NCBI RefSeq assembly: GCF_002214185.1
Contig: NZ_CP022161.1
Span: forward strand, 3,471,767-3,535,766
Direction of reading: 5' to 3'
From: Streptomyces capitiformicae
Lineage (GTDB): Bacteria > Actinomycetota > Actinomycetes > Streptomycetales > Streptomycetaceae
Length of the DNA stretch: 64,000 nt
Part shown: one piece after another, positions 23,598-31,513 of the stretch
How positions within the stretch are numbered: the stretch's first letter is position 1
Layout: each line of letters opens with the position of its first letter
Program-made: the position numbers and the translations under genes
The notes under the pieces: model-generated
What the model was told of the DNA's origin: nothing
The model's input: the letters and a program-made list of their open reading frames with translations, nothing else
Databases searched by the model: none

Positions 23598-25592
23598 CTA
23601 GTTGAGCCTCTGAGCACGCCGTTCGGCACCGAGGCGGGCGTAGTGGTCGACCAGGTCGGGGTCGTCCACGGTGGCCAGGTTGACGACCTGCTCGACCGGA
23701 GCGCCCTGGAGCAGGCGTTTGACCGGGACCTCCAGCTTCTTGCCGGTGCGGGTGTGCGGGATGCCCGGCACCTCGAGGATCTCGTCGGGGACGTGGCGGG
23801 GTGAGGCGCCGGTGCGAATGACCTCGCGGATGCGGTCGCGCAGGGCGTCGTCCAGTTCGACGCCGGCCGTGAGGACCACGAACAGGGGCATCCAGTAGCC
23901 GCCGTCCGGCTCCTCCGCGCCGATGACCAGGGCTTCGGTGATCTCGGGAAGGCGTTCGACGACATCGTGGATGTCGGCGCTGCCCAGCCGTACGCCGTTG
24001 CGGTTGAGCGTGGAGTCGGAGCGGCCGTGGACGATCACCGAGCCGTGGGAGGTGAGGGTGATCCAGTCGCCGTGCCGCCACACACCGGGATAACCGGAGA
24101 AGTAGGCGTCGTGGTAGCGGGTGCCGTCGGTGTCGTTCCAGAAGTACAGCGGCATGGACGGCATCGGGCGGGTGACGACCAGTTCGCCCACCTGGTCGGT
24201 GACCGGGTGGCCCTCCTCGTCGTACGCGGCCAGTGCGACACCCAGGTAGGGCGCGGAGAGCTCGCCCGCCCACACGGGCACGACGGGTGCTCCGCCGGCG
24301 AAGCCGGACACGACGTCCGTGCCGCCGCTGATGGAGGCGAGCTGGACGCCGTCGCCGACGTGGTCGCGGACCCACGGGTAGGCGGAGGCCGGCAGGGCGG
24401 ATCCGGTGCAGCCCACGGCGCGGATCGCCGACAGGTCGTGGACGGACGGGTCGATGCCGAACTTGGCCATGCCCAGCAGGTACTGAGGGCTGGTGCCGAA
24501 GAGGGTGACGCGGTGGCGGGCCGCCAGCTCCCAGAGGATGTCCGGCTCGGTGAGCACGGCCGGGCTGCCGTCGTACGTGCAGGTCGTGGCGCCCGTCAGC
24601 AGGGTGGAGACGACGAGGTTCCACATCATCCAGTGGGTGGTGGTGTACCAGAGGAGACGGTCGCCAGGGCCGAGGTCGGACTGGAGGGCCAGGGTCTTGA
24701 GGTGCTCCAACAGGACACCGCCGTGGCCGTGGACGATGCCCTTGGGCAGGCCGGTCGTGCCGGAGGAGAAGACGACCCAGAGGGGGTGGTCGAACGGCAC
24801 GGGCGTGCACGTGAGTTCCTCGGTGCGCGTCGCCGTCTCCTCCCAGGGGAGGACCAGCGACGGGTAGTTGGCCGAGAGCCCGGAGAGGCCCACGTGGTGG
24901 ACCAGCACGGTGGCCTTCAACGTCGGCAAGGCTCGGGCCAGTTCGAGAGTGGCCTCCCGACGGTCGTGCGTGGCGCCGTTGAACAGGTAGCCGTCGGCGG
25001 CGATCAGCACGGTGGGTTCGAGCTGGGCAAAACGGTCGGCGGCGGCCTTGGGGGCGTAGTCCTGTCCGCACACCGACCACACGGCGCCCAGGCTCGCCGC
25101 GGCCAGGAACGCGACGATCGCGTGCGGGGTGTTGGGCAGGTAGCCGACGACGCGGTCGCCCTGCCCCACGCCCAGCTCGCGCAGGGTCGCGGCGACCGAG
25201 GCGACCTGGGCGCGCAGGCGGCCTCCGGTCACCTCGTACCCGGAGCCGGTCTCGTCGAGGGCAACGATCGCCGGGTCGTCGTCCGTGAGATTGCGCAGGG
25301 CGTGGTGGGCGTAGTTGAGGGTGGCGCCGGTGAACCAGCGGGCGCCGGGCATGGTCTCTTCGACCAGGACCCGCTCGTACGGCGTTTCCGCGTCGATGTC
25401 GAAGTACTCCCACACCGCGCCCCAGAAGCCTTCCAGGTCGGTGACCGACCAGCGGTGCAGGGCGGAGTAGTCGGAGAGGTCGGCTTCGACGCCCCAGTGC
25501 CGGGCGGCCCAGCGGCCGAAGTCGGCGGTCCGGCTGCGTGCGGCGGCTTCCGGGTCCGGGGTCCAGAAGGGATGGGCGTACGGCGTGGTCAT
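23598..25592 (-). CDS. Acetoacetyl-CoA synthetase (acetoacetate-CoA ligase)
   Basis: This 664-aa ANL-superfamily enzyme has the acetyl/acetoacetyl-CoA synthetase N-terminus (HPFWTPDPE, ARWFTGATLNYAHHAL), the AMP-binding loop VVFSSGTTGLPKGIVHGHGG near residue 270, ISGGTDVVSGFAGG near residue 425, the hinge-region NRNGVRLGSADIH and the C-terminal Lys loop TRTGKKLEVPVKRLLQG. Length and motifs fit acetoacetate-CoA ligase, which activates acetoacetate with ATP and CoA. ATG at 25592 overlaps the monooxygenase stop (ATGA). It ends the aromatic catabolic operon and probably handles its short-chain product. Its stop codon lies in the end of the MITE-like element. Confidence 0.88.
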   Translation of the reverse strand: MTTPYAHPFWTPDPEAAARSRTADFGRWAARHWGVEADLSDYSALHRWSVTDLEGFWGAVWEYFDIDAETPYERVLVEETMPGARWFTGATLNYAHHALRNLTDDDPAIVALDETGSGYEVTGGRLRAQVASVAATLRELGVGQGDRVVGYLPNTPHAIVAFLAAASLGAVWSVCGQDYAPKAAADRFAQLEPTVLIAADGYLFNGATHDRREATLELARALPTLKATVLVHHVGLSGLSANYPSLVLPWEETATRTEELTCTPVPFDHPLWVVFSSGTTGLPKGIVHGHGGVLLEHLKTLALQSDLGPGDRLLWYTTTHWMMWNLVVSTLLTGATTCTYDGSPAVLTEPDILWELAARHRVTLFGTSPQYLLGMAKFGIDPSVHDLSAIRAVGCTGSALPASAYPWVRDHVGDGVQLASISGGTDVVSGFAGGAPVVPVWAGELSAPYLGVALAAYDEEGHPVTDQVGELVVTRPMPSMPLYFWNDTDGTRYHDAYFSGYPGVWRHGDWITLTSHGSVIVHGRSDSTLNRNGVRLGSADIHDVVERLPEITEALVIGAEEPDGGYWMPLFVVLTAGVELDDALRDRIREVIRTGASPRHVPDEILEVPGIPHTRTGKKLEVPVKRLLQGAPVEQVVNLATVDDPDLVDHYARLGAERRAQRLN

Positions 25593-27193
25593 CGCGCGGA
25601 ACTCCTCGACAGGGGTGCGGATACGGGCTGTTCGACGGGCCCGCGGGTGGTGCACAGCAGGGGCGCCCAGGCGGCGGTGCCGGTGAAGTGGCCGCCGCCT
25701 GTCGGAACGACGTCCATCACGACGCGATCGGGGCGCAGCAGGACGGCGTCGGCACGGCCTGCGCGCAGCCAGGCGGCGAGGGTGCCGTCGTCGCCGGTCT
25801 CGTGTACGTCGACGACCCGGGCGCCGAGTCCGTCGGTGAGCGCGCGCAGTGAGGGCGGCAGCGGCACCGCGGTCAGCACGGCGAAGGAGTCCCCGAGGAC
25901 GTCGTCGAGACGGACATGTTGTCCGTCCTCGGTCGTCACCCGGGGCTGCGGGCAGAAAGTGCCGCCGAGCCGGCTGCGGCGTACGAGCGAACCGACGCGC
26001 AGCGGGCGGCTGAGGTCCCGGCTCGCCCTATCCGTCACTCCGGGGATGCGGCAGGCCGCGGCGACGGCGGTGCGGCGCAGGGCGGCCGCACGGTCCTGGC
26101 CGCCGGTCATGGCCCAGCCGGTGGCGACCGCGAGGCGGATCACATGGCGGGCGTGCGGTCTGCGTTCCCGCTCGTAGGTGTCCAGCAGCCGTTCGTCGGC
26201 ACCCTGCTGAAGGACGCGGGCGAGCTTCCAGGTCAGGTTGTAGGCGTCGCGCAGCCCCGAGCACAGGCCCTGTCCGACGAACGGCGGGGTGAGATGGGCG
26301 GCGTCGCCGAGGAGGAAGACGCGGCCGAGGCGCCAGCGGTCGGCGATGCGGGCCTGGAAGGTGTACTGGGCCTGCCGGATGACGTGGAAGTCGTCGGCAG
26401 GGGAGAGGCGGGAGATGTCCACCCAGGGGGCAACCAGCTCGCGCAGTCGCTCCCGCCCGTCGGGGCCGTCGAGGCCCTCCCCCGCACGGAGCCGGAACTC
26501 CCAGCGGTAACGGTCCTCGCCGATCCGCATGAACGTCGCCGGGTGGTGCGGGTCGCAGACCTGGTCGACGCCTTCCCAGCAGCGGACGGCGGCTTTCGTC
26601 GTCACGTCGATGACGGTCCAGTCTTCCTCGAAGTGCAGGTCCTCCCACCCCGCGCCGATGGCGTCGCGGGTGAGGCTGCCCGCGCCGTCGCAGCCGAGGA
26701 CGGCCTCCGCGAGCAGCAGGTGCTCGCCCGCGTCATCGCGGTAGGTGACGCGGACCGGTCCGTCGGCAGGCTGCTCGACCGCTGTCACCTCGACCCCGCC
26801 CCGCAGCTCGCACTCCGGGCGACGGGCGAGTGCCTCGCGCAGCAGCCGCTCCAGTTCGGGCTGGTCGAACATACTGGTCTGCGGGAAGCCGTGGTGGCCG
26901 TGCGGGGACCGCCGGAACTCGGCGATCACTCGGTGCCGGGCGTCCAGCAGCCGCAGTCCGCGCGCGGGACGGGCGATGGCGGCGAACTCGTCGGCGATTC
27001 CGGCGGCCTGGAGGATCCTGCGTACCTCGTCGTCGGTGGCGACGGCACGGGGCAGGGGGTAGACGTCCCGGTGGCGTTCGAGGACGACGGTACGCACCCC
27101 GCGCCGGGCGAGCAGCAGGGCGGCGGTCACGCCCACCGGTCCGGCGCCGACGATCACCACGGGTACGTCTGCCGAGTTGTGCTCTACGGTCAT
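25589..27193 (-). CDS. FAD-dependent aromatic monooxygenase (MhpA-like)
   Basis: This 534-aa class A flavoprotein hydroxylase has the dinucleotide-binding loop VVIVGAGPVGVTAALLLARR at residue 10, the DG motif LGCDGAGSLTRDAIG near residue 170, the GD motif VFLLGDAAHLTPPFVGQG near residue 305, and a C-terminal thioredoxin-like tail. It is closest in plan to 3-(3-hydroxyphenyl)propionate hydroxylases, which add a hydroxyl ortho to a phenol using NAD(P)H. ATG is at 27193. It sits between a ring-cleavage hydrolase and a CoA ligase in a four-gene operon. The exact phenol is not known. Confidence 0.85.
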   Translation of the reverse strand: MTVEHNSADVPVVIVGAGPVGVTAALLLARRGVRTVVLERHRDVYPLPRAVATDDEVRRILQAAGIADEFAAIARPARGLRLLDARHRVIAEFRRSPHGHHGFPQTSMFDQPELERLLREALARRPECELRGGVEVTAVEQPADGPVRVTYRDDAGEHLLLAEAVLGCDGAGSLTRDAIGAGWEDLHFEEDWTVIDVTTKAAVRCWEGVDQVCDPHHPATFMRIGEDRYRWEFRLRAGEGLDGPDGRERLRELVAPWVDISRLSPADDFHVIRQAQYTFQARIADRWRLGRVFLLGDAAHLTPPFVGQGLCSGLRDAYNLTWKLARVLQQGADERLLDTYERERRPHARHVIRLAVATGWAMTGGQDRAAALRRTAVAAACRIPGVTDRASRDLSRPLRVGSLVRRSRLGGTFCPQPRVTTEDGQHVRLDDVLGDSFAVLTAVPLPPSLRALTDGLGARVVDVHETGDDGTLAAWLRAGRADAVLLRPDRVVMDVVPTGGGHFTGTAAWAPLLCTTRGPVEQPVSAPLSRSSAR

Positions 27194-27200
27194 GTGCGGC

Positions 27201-28151
27201 TCACTTCTGCTCTCCGTGCGTGTCGGCCACGGGCGTGCGCTGCTCGCCCAGGTCGATCCGGCCGTCCGGCGTGGCGATGGAGGCGGTGACGACATCGCCG
27301 TGCCGCAGGTAGTGGGGGTTCCTGGCCTGGGACTTGAAGAACGCCTTCCACTTCACGGCGGGCGGCAGCAGGGCGCCGATCTTCTCGACCGGCTTCGGCG
27401 GGGCCTTGAGGGCCGTGCCGCCGGGGGTGCCGGTGAGCAGCAGGTCGCCGGGGTCGAGGGTCTGGAAGCGGGCCAGCAGGGTCAGGGCCTGCGCCGGGCG
27501 GACGATCATGTCGGCGAGGGTGCGGTCCTGGCGCAGGTCGCCGTTGACGGACAGCTTCAGCCGCAGGTCGAGGAGGTGGGTGAAGTCCTCCGGCTCCAGC
27601 AGGGCCAGGTAGGGGCCGGTGGGCGTGAAGGTCGGATAGGACTTGCTCTCGTAGAACTGCGTCTTGGTCAGCTGGACCTCACGGGCGCTGACGTCGTTGG
27701 TCATCACGAGCCCGGCGACATAGGACGGCAGGTCCCCTTCGTCGACGACGGTGCCGACGGGCAGCGGCGCCCCCATGACCAGGCCGAGTTCGATCTCGTA
27801 GTCGAGGAACTTCACATGGGAGGGGCGGACGATGGCCTCCCCCGGGCCGCTGACCGAGCCGGACGCCTTGCGGAAGAAGGCGGGCGGGATGTCGCCGGTG
27901 AAGCCCGAATCACGGGCGTGGCTGCGGTAGTTGACCATCTGGGCCACCACCCGGCAGGGCGTGGTGACCGGCGAGAGCGCTGCCAGGTCGGAAACGGGCG
28001 TGCCCGCCTCGCCGGAAAGAGCCGCCTCGCGTACGGTGCCACGGTCGGCGATCAGCTCGGCGGTGGTGACGGCCTTGGTGTCGACGGGGACGGCACGCCG
28101 GCCGAGGGCGACCCACCAGCCGTCGGCAGTGCGCAGGACGTTGGTGCTCAT
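27201..28151 (-). CDS. Fumarylacetoacetate hydrolase-family protein
   Basis: This 316-aa FAH-fold hydrolase has VVAQMVNYRSHARDSGFTGD, then KFLDYEIELGLVMGAPLPVG with the metal-binding Glu pair near residues 125-130, VMTNDVSAREVQ with Asp, and TFTPTGPYLA. The family splits C-C bonds of acylpyruvates and related ring-cleavage products. ATG at 28151 overlaps the dioxygenase stop (ATGA). In this operon it is expected to cleave the meta-fission product made by the extradiol dioxygenase upstream. Confidence 0.87.
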   Translation of the reverse strand: MSTNVLRTADGWWVALGRRAVPVDTKAVTTAELIADRGTVREAALSGEAGTPVSDLAALSPVTTPCRVVAQMVNYRSHARDSGFTGDIPPAFFRKASGSVSGPGEAIVRPSHVKFLDYEIELGLVMGAPLPVGTVVDEGDLPSYVAGLVMTNDVSAREVQLTKTQFYESKSYPTFTPTGPYLALLEPEDFTHLLDLRLKLSVNGDLRQDRTLADMIVRPAQALTLLARFQTLDPGDLLLTGTPGGTALKAPPKPVEKIGALLPPAVKWKAFFKSQARNPHYLRHGDVVTASIATPDGRIDLGEQRTPVADTHGEQK

Positions 28152-29293
28152 GAGTTCATCGCTTTCATCAGGCCCAGCAGACGTTCGACGTCCAGTTCGT
28201 TGTCGCCGCGGAGGGCGTGCAGCACCTCGCGGACCTTGGCGGGCGACGGGCTCGCGCCCAGGAAGTCCCGGGTGGCCGGAGGGCCCCACTGGGCCAGACC
28301 ACTCGCCGACATCGGCGCCCAGCCGGGTTCGACGTCGCAGGAGAACAGGTCGCCGTCGGCGAAGTGCTCCAGCATGAAGTGGTCGGGGTCGCGCCAGTAG
28401 TCGAAGAGCTGGCTGCCCTGGATGTGCCGGCCGATGCCCCAGCTGCGCTTGTAGCCACGCTCGGCCAGGTACTCGCCGCCGGCCGCGATGGAGTCGAGGT
28501 CGGTGACCTGGTAGGCGGAGTGGACGTACCCCGTCCCCGGTCCCAAGTGCATCGCGAGCGTGTGGTGGTCGGCGGGCACGCTGCCCAGATCGCAGCGGAT
28601 GAACGCCATCGTCGGACCGCGCCCGCGCTGCCCGTCCAGGAACAGGAAGTCCGACACGATCATCCCGAGCGTGTCCAGATACCAGTCCAGGGCACGGGCG
28701 AACACCCGTGTCTCCAGCACCACATGACCCAGCCGCTGGATCCGGGACGGCTCGCGCGGCGGGCGCTGCGTGGCGTTGATACGACGGTGATCCGTGCCGA
28801 AGTTGAGGAGCAGCGGCCGCTGTTCCGGCAGTTCGGGGAGCTGTTCGGCGCAGTGCACGACCCGCACCGGGAAGCCGGACGGGTCGAGCAGGTCGACCAC
28901 CTTGCCGCCGCCGGGCACGTCCGCGTCCCGTACGGCCGCCCCGGTCGCCCGCGCCAGCCGGTCCAGGTCGGCCCGCTCGGCCGCCCGGAACGCCGGGCCG
29001 ATGAAACGGGACGTACGACCACGCCGGATCACCATGCAGGGCGAACCGGCGAAGGTACCTCGCAGCCACAGCTCACTCTCCGTGCGGGCGGCGACACCGA
29101 AGCCGAAGTCGCGGGCGAAGACTTCCGCCCGGTCCAGGTCGGGCTTCTCGAACTCCAGCCAGGCCAGGTCCGCCACCTTGATCACGGGGTTCCGGGAGCG
29201 ACCGGGATGTTCGCCGCGCAGGGCGCCCTGCGCGCTGTGGAGATCCTGGTGGGGCGTCGCGACGGCCGCTTGGGCCACGCGTGTTTCAGACAT
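28148..29293 (-). CDS. Extradiol ring-cleavage dioxygenase (VOC family)
   Basis: This 381-aa protein has two VOC modules. In the catalytic C-terminal one the Fe(II) ligands are visible: His in LGHVVLETRVF near residue 190, His in GYVHSAYQVTD near residue 258 and Glu in DHFMLEHFADG near residue 310. It opens catechol-type rings next to the two hydroxyls, using O2. It is the first gene of the leftward catabolic operon (dioxygenase, hydrolase, hydroxylase, CoA ligase), and the promoter is shared with the divergent TetR gene. Confidence 0.87.
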   Translation of the reverse strand: MSETRVAQAAVATPHQDLHSAQGALRGEHPGRSRNPVIKVADLAWLEFEKPDLDRAEVFARDFGFGVAARTESELWLRGTFAGSPCMVIRRGRTSRFIGPAFRAAERADLDRLARATGAAVRDADVPGGGKVVDLLDPSGFPVRVVHCAEQLPELPEQRPLLLNFGTDHRRINATQRPPREPSRIQRLGHVVLETRVFARALDWYLDTLGMIVSDFLFLDGQRGRGPTMAFIRCDLGSVPADHHTLAMHLGPGTGYVHSAYQVTDLDSIAAGGEYLAERGYKRSWGIGRHIQGSQLFDYWRDPDHFMLEHFADGDLFSCDVEPGWAPMSASGLAQWGPPATRDFLGASPSPAKVREVLHALRGDNELDVERLLGLMKAMNS

Positions 29294-29429
29294 GGTGCCC
29301 TCCGAGCAACATCACCATAATGAGGAAATCATCATCATTGACAGGATCCTCGTCAATAGGCTGGCTATCACGAGATGAGGATTTCATCAGAACTGTGGCA
29401 GTGGTGGACTCCGCAGCTACACTCGGCCC
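29294..29429. promoter_or_regulatory. Divergent promoter/operator of aromatic operon
   Basis: This AT-rich gap has two similar half-palindromic boxes, ATGAGGAAATCATCATC (from 29320) and ATGAGGATTTCATCA (29375-29389). Between them is a near-perfect palindrome, TTGACAGGATCCTCGTCAA (29338-29356), whose left half is also a -35-like TTGACA. Binding of the adjacent TetR repressor here would control both directions. Confidence 0.6.
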
Positions 29430-30065
29430 ATGCCCACGTCAGCCCCGCCCAGCAACCGGTTCGAGCGGCGCCGCGCCGAGACCCGCAGGGCACTCGTCCG
29501 CGCCGCCCGGCAGATACTTGCCGAGACCGGGGACACCGGCGCCAGCATCCAGGCGATCGCCGAGCGCGCGGACGTCGGCTTCGGCTCCTTCTACAACCAC
29601 TTCGAGTCCAAGACGGAGCTGTTCGAGGCGGCGGTGACGGACGCCCTGGAGGAGTTCGGCCAGACCTTCGACGAGCGGCTGACCGGGATCGACGACCCCG
29701 CGGAGCTCGTCGCGGCCGGCTTCCGGCTCAGCGCCCGGATGGCCGACTCTCACCCGGAGCTCATGCAGGTCCTGCGCCGCCGAGGCCTCGGCCACCTCCA
29801 CTCGGACAACGGACTGGCCCGCCGGGCTCTGCGCGATCTACAGGTCGGCATCGCCTCCGGCCGCTTCACGTCCGTCGAGCCGGTCGTGGCCCTGTCCGCG
29901 CTGGGCGGGACCCTGCTGTCCCTCGCGGAGCTGTGTTTCGCCCGCCCCGACCTGGACGGCGACGAGGCCGCGGTGAACCTCGCCGAGATGGTCCTTCGCA
30001 TGCTGGGCGTTCCATCGGACGACGCCCACGAGGTCGCCCGGCGCCCGTTGCCCGACCTGGGCTGA
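29430..30065 (+). CDS. TetR-family repressor of the aromatic operon
   Basis: This 211-aa protein has the TetR DNA-binding domain RRALVRAARQILAETGDTGA followed by SIQAIAERADVGFGSFYNHF (residues about 18-60) and a helical ligand-binding C-terminus with MADSHPELMQVLRRRGLGHL. It is divergent from the extradiol dioxygenase operon with palindromes between, so it probably represses that operon until an aromatic ligand binds. ATG is at 29430. Bases 30066-30240 hold no gene. Confidence 0.85.
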   Translation: MPTSAPPSNRFERRRAETRRALVRAARQILAETGDTGASIQAIAERADVGFGSFYNHFESKTELFEAAVTDALEEFGQTFDERLTGIDDPAELVAAGFRLSARMADSHPELMQVLRRRGLGHLHSDNGLARRALRDLQVGIASGRFTSVEPVVALSALGGTLLSLAELCFARPDLDGDEAAVNLAEMVLRMLGVPSDDAHEVARRPLPDLG

Positions 30066-30240
30066 CGGCTCCGCACCGCAGGAAGGGCGCCTCCCGTTGC
30101 GCTCCGTACCCGGCTGAAGGACCTCACCCCCGCCGATGAGAAGGTACTGCGGCTGCTGGGCGCCTCTTTGGGGTCGCCGGCTTTCCGTGACCTCAAGTCG
30201 GGGCTCCGTCGGCATCGCCCGCCCTCCGGCCCGCATCCTG

Positions 30241-31314
30241 CTACTGCGTGTCGGCGCGTTGCCAGGCCGGAGTGCGGTCCTTGTCGACCAGGACCGCCCG
30301 TACGCCCTCCAGGAAGTCCGGGGAGCGGATGGTCGTGCGGGTGAGGAGGAGTTCGGCGGCGAGGCATTCGCGCAGGGTGCGGGTTCTGCCCGCTGTCAGC
30401 AGGGCGTGGGTGATTTCGAGGCTCTGTGGGGAGTGGGCGTCCAGAGTGGCCAGGGTCCTTGCCGCCCAGGGGGTGGCCAGGGCGTGGAGTTCCTGCCTGA
30501 TGCCGTCGAGGGTGGGGGCGCCGAAGGCTCGGTCCAGGTCGGCTCGTACTGCTGCGAGTTTGCTACCGGCGACCGAGGGCGCGGGGATGCCACCCAGGCC
30601 TTCCCGGCCTTCCCGGCCTTCCCGGCCTTCCCGGCCTTCCCGGCCTTCCAGGTCCTTCAGGATGGTGTCGATCGGGGTGGCGGCGTTGTCGGCCAGGGCT
30701 TCCGTGACCTCGTCGATGCGGTTCGCGGGGACGAAGTGGGTGGCCAGGCCCGTGTACAGGGCGTCTGCCGCGTCCAGGCGGTGGCCCGTCAGGCCCAGGT
30801 ACATGCCGATCGCGCCGGGGAGGCGGGGGAGGAAGTGGCTGGCGCCGATGTCGGGGAAGAAGCCGATGGCTGTTTCGGGCATGGCCAGGATCGTGTTCTC
30901 GGTTACGACGCGATAGTCGCCGTGGATGGAGAGGCCGAGGCCACCGCCCATGCAGATGCCGTCGATCAGGGACACGATCGGGACGGGGTGCTCGGCGATG
31001 CGGGCGTTGAGGCGGTACTCGGTGGCGAAGAAGTTCTCGCTCGCCTCCGTGTCACCGGCAAGGGCGTTCGCCCGGATCGCGCGCATGTCGCCGCCGGCGC
31101 AGAACGCCTTCGGGTTCGTGCTCGCCAGCACCACGGCCGTGAGTGGCGTGCTCTCCCAGGCCGCCAGGGCCTCGTCGATGGCGGCGACCATGGGGGTGGT
31201 CAGTGCGTTGAGGGCCCGGGGGCGGTTGAGCAGGATCCTGCCGACGCCCTGGTGGACGTCGGTGAGGACCTCGTCGGCCGTGGGGGGTTCGATGGCGGGG
31301 GTGGCAGCGGTCAT
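30241..31314 (-). CDS. 3-hydroxyisobutyryl-CoA hydrolase-like crotonase
   Basis: This 357-aa crotonase-fold protein has ILLNRPRALNALTTPMVAAI, the oxyanion loop AFCAGGDMRAI near residue 70 and GICMGGGLGLSIHGDYRVVT near residue 120. It also has MPETAIGFFPDIGASHFLPR with the Glu and Asp of 3-hydroxyisobutyryl-CoA hydrolases (valine degradation). An insertion of five EGR tripeptides (REGREGREGREGLGG) near residue 225 comes from a 9-bp tandem repeat at about 30598-30645 and is probably a length-variable surface loop. ATG at 31314 has no strong RBS; TTG at 31323 is an alternative. The gene stands alone. Confidence 0.83.
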   Translation of the reverse strand: MTAATPAIEPPTADEVLTDVHQGVGRILLNRPRALNALTTPMVAAIDEALAAWESTPLTAVVLASTNPKAFCAGGDMRAIRANALAGDTEASENFFATEYRLNARIAEHPVPIVSLIDGICMGGGLGLSIHGDYRVVTENTILAMPETAIGFFPDIGASHFLPRLPGAIGMYLGLTGHRLDAADALYTGLATHFVPANRIDEVTEALADNAATPIDTILKDLEGREGREGREGREGREGLGGIPAPSVAGSKLAAVRADLDRAFGAPTLDGIRQELHALATPWAARTLATLDAHSPQSLEITHALLTAGRTRTLRECLAAELLLTRTTIRSPDFLEGVRAVLVDKDRTPAWQRADTQ

Positions 31315-31479
31315 GTGTCGCAATCAATCATGGGGCGCGGGGTTTTCTCGACTCGCCGAGTGTCCGGTACGAGGAGGCAGAGGCAGGTGCCGGGGGGTAT
31401 TCGGGCAGTTCCAGCCGTTTAATTCCGCTTCTCCCGACCGTGTCGTGAGCCCTAGCATTACCGCCGTTGTGCCGGACCG

Positions 31480-31497
31480 TGTTCGAAATTTCGAACA
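31480..31497. promoter_or_regulatory. 18-bp perfect palindrome before ABC operon
   Basis: TGTTCGAAATTTCGAACA lies 16 bp upstream of the ABC ATPase start and is perfectly symmetrical. Its position over the expected transcription start makes it a likely repressor site, perhaps for the TetR gene at the far end of the operon. The half-sites are in the opposite order from the actinobacterial LexA box. Confidence 0.55.
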
Positions 31498-31513
31498 AAA
31501 GTGAACGGACGTG

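Larger units (their letters stand above)
23244..23601. mobile_element. MITE-like element with 28-bp terminal inverted repeats
   Basis: The left end (23244-23271, CTAGTGCCCCGGCAGGCGAC...) and right end (23574-23601) are inverted repeats matching at 25 of 28 positions, both bounded by CTAG. The 358-bp interior has no transposase and consists largely of tandem repeats. CTAG at the ends resembles target duplication by IS5-type elements. The right end supplies or abuts the TAG stop of the acetoacetyl-CoA ligase gene. Confidence 0.7.

Noticed and set aside
31480..31497. LexA/SOS box
   Set aside because: The half-sites are in the order GTTCGA...TCGAAC, the reverse of the actinobacterial LexA consensus.
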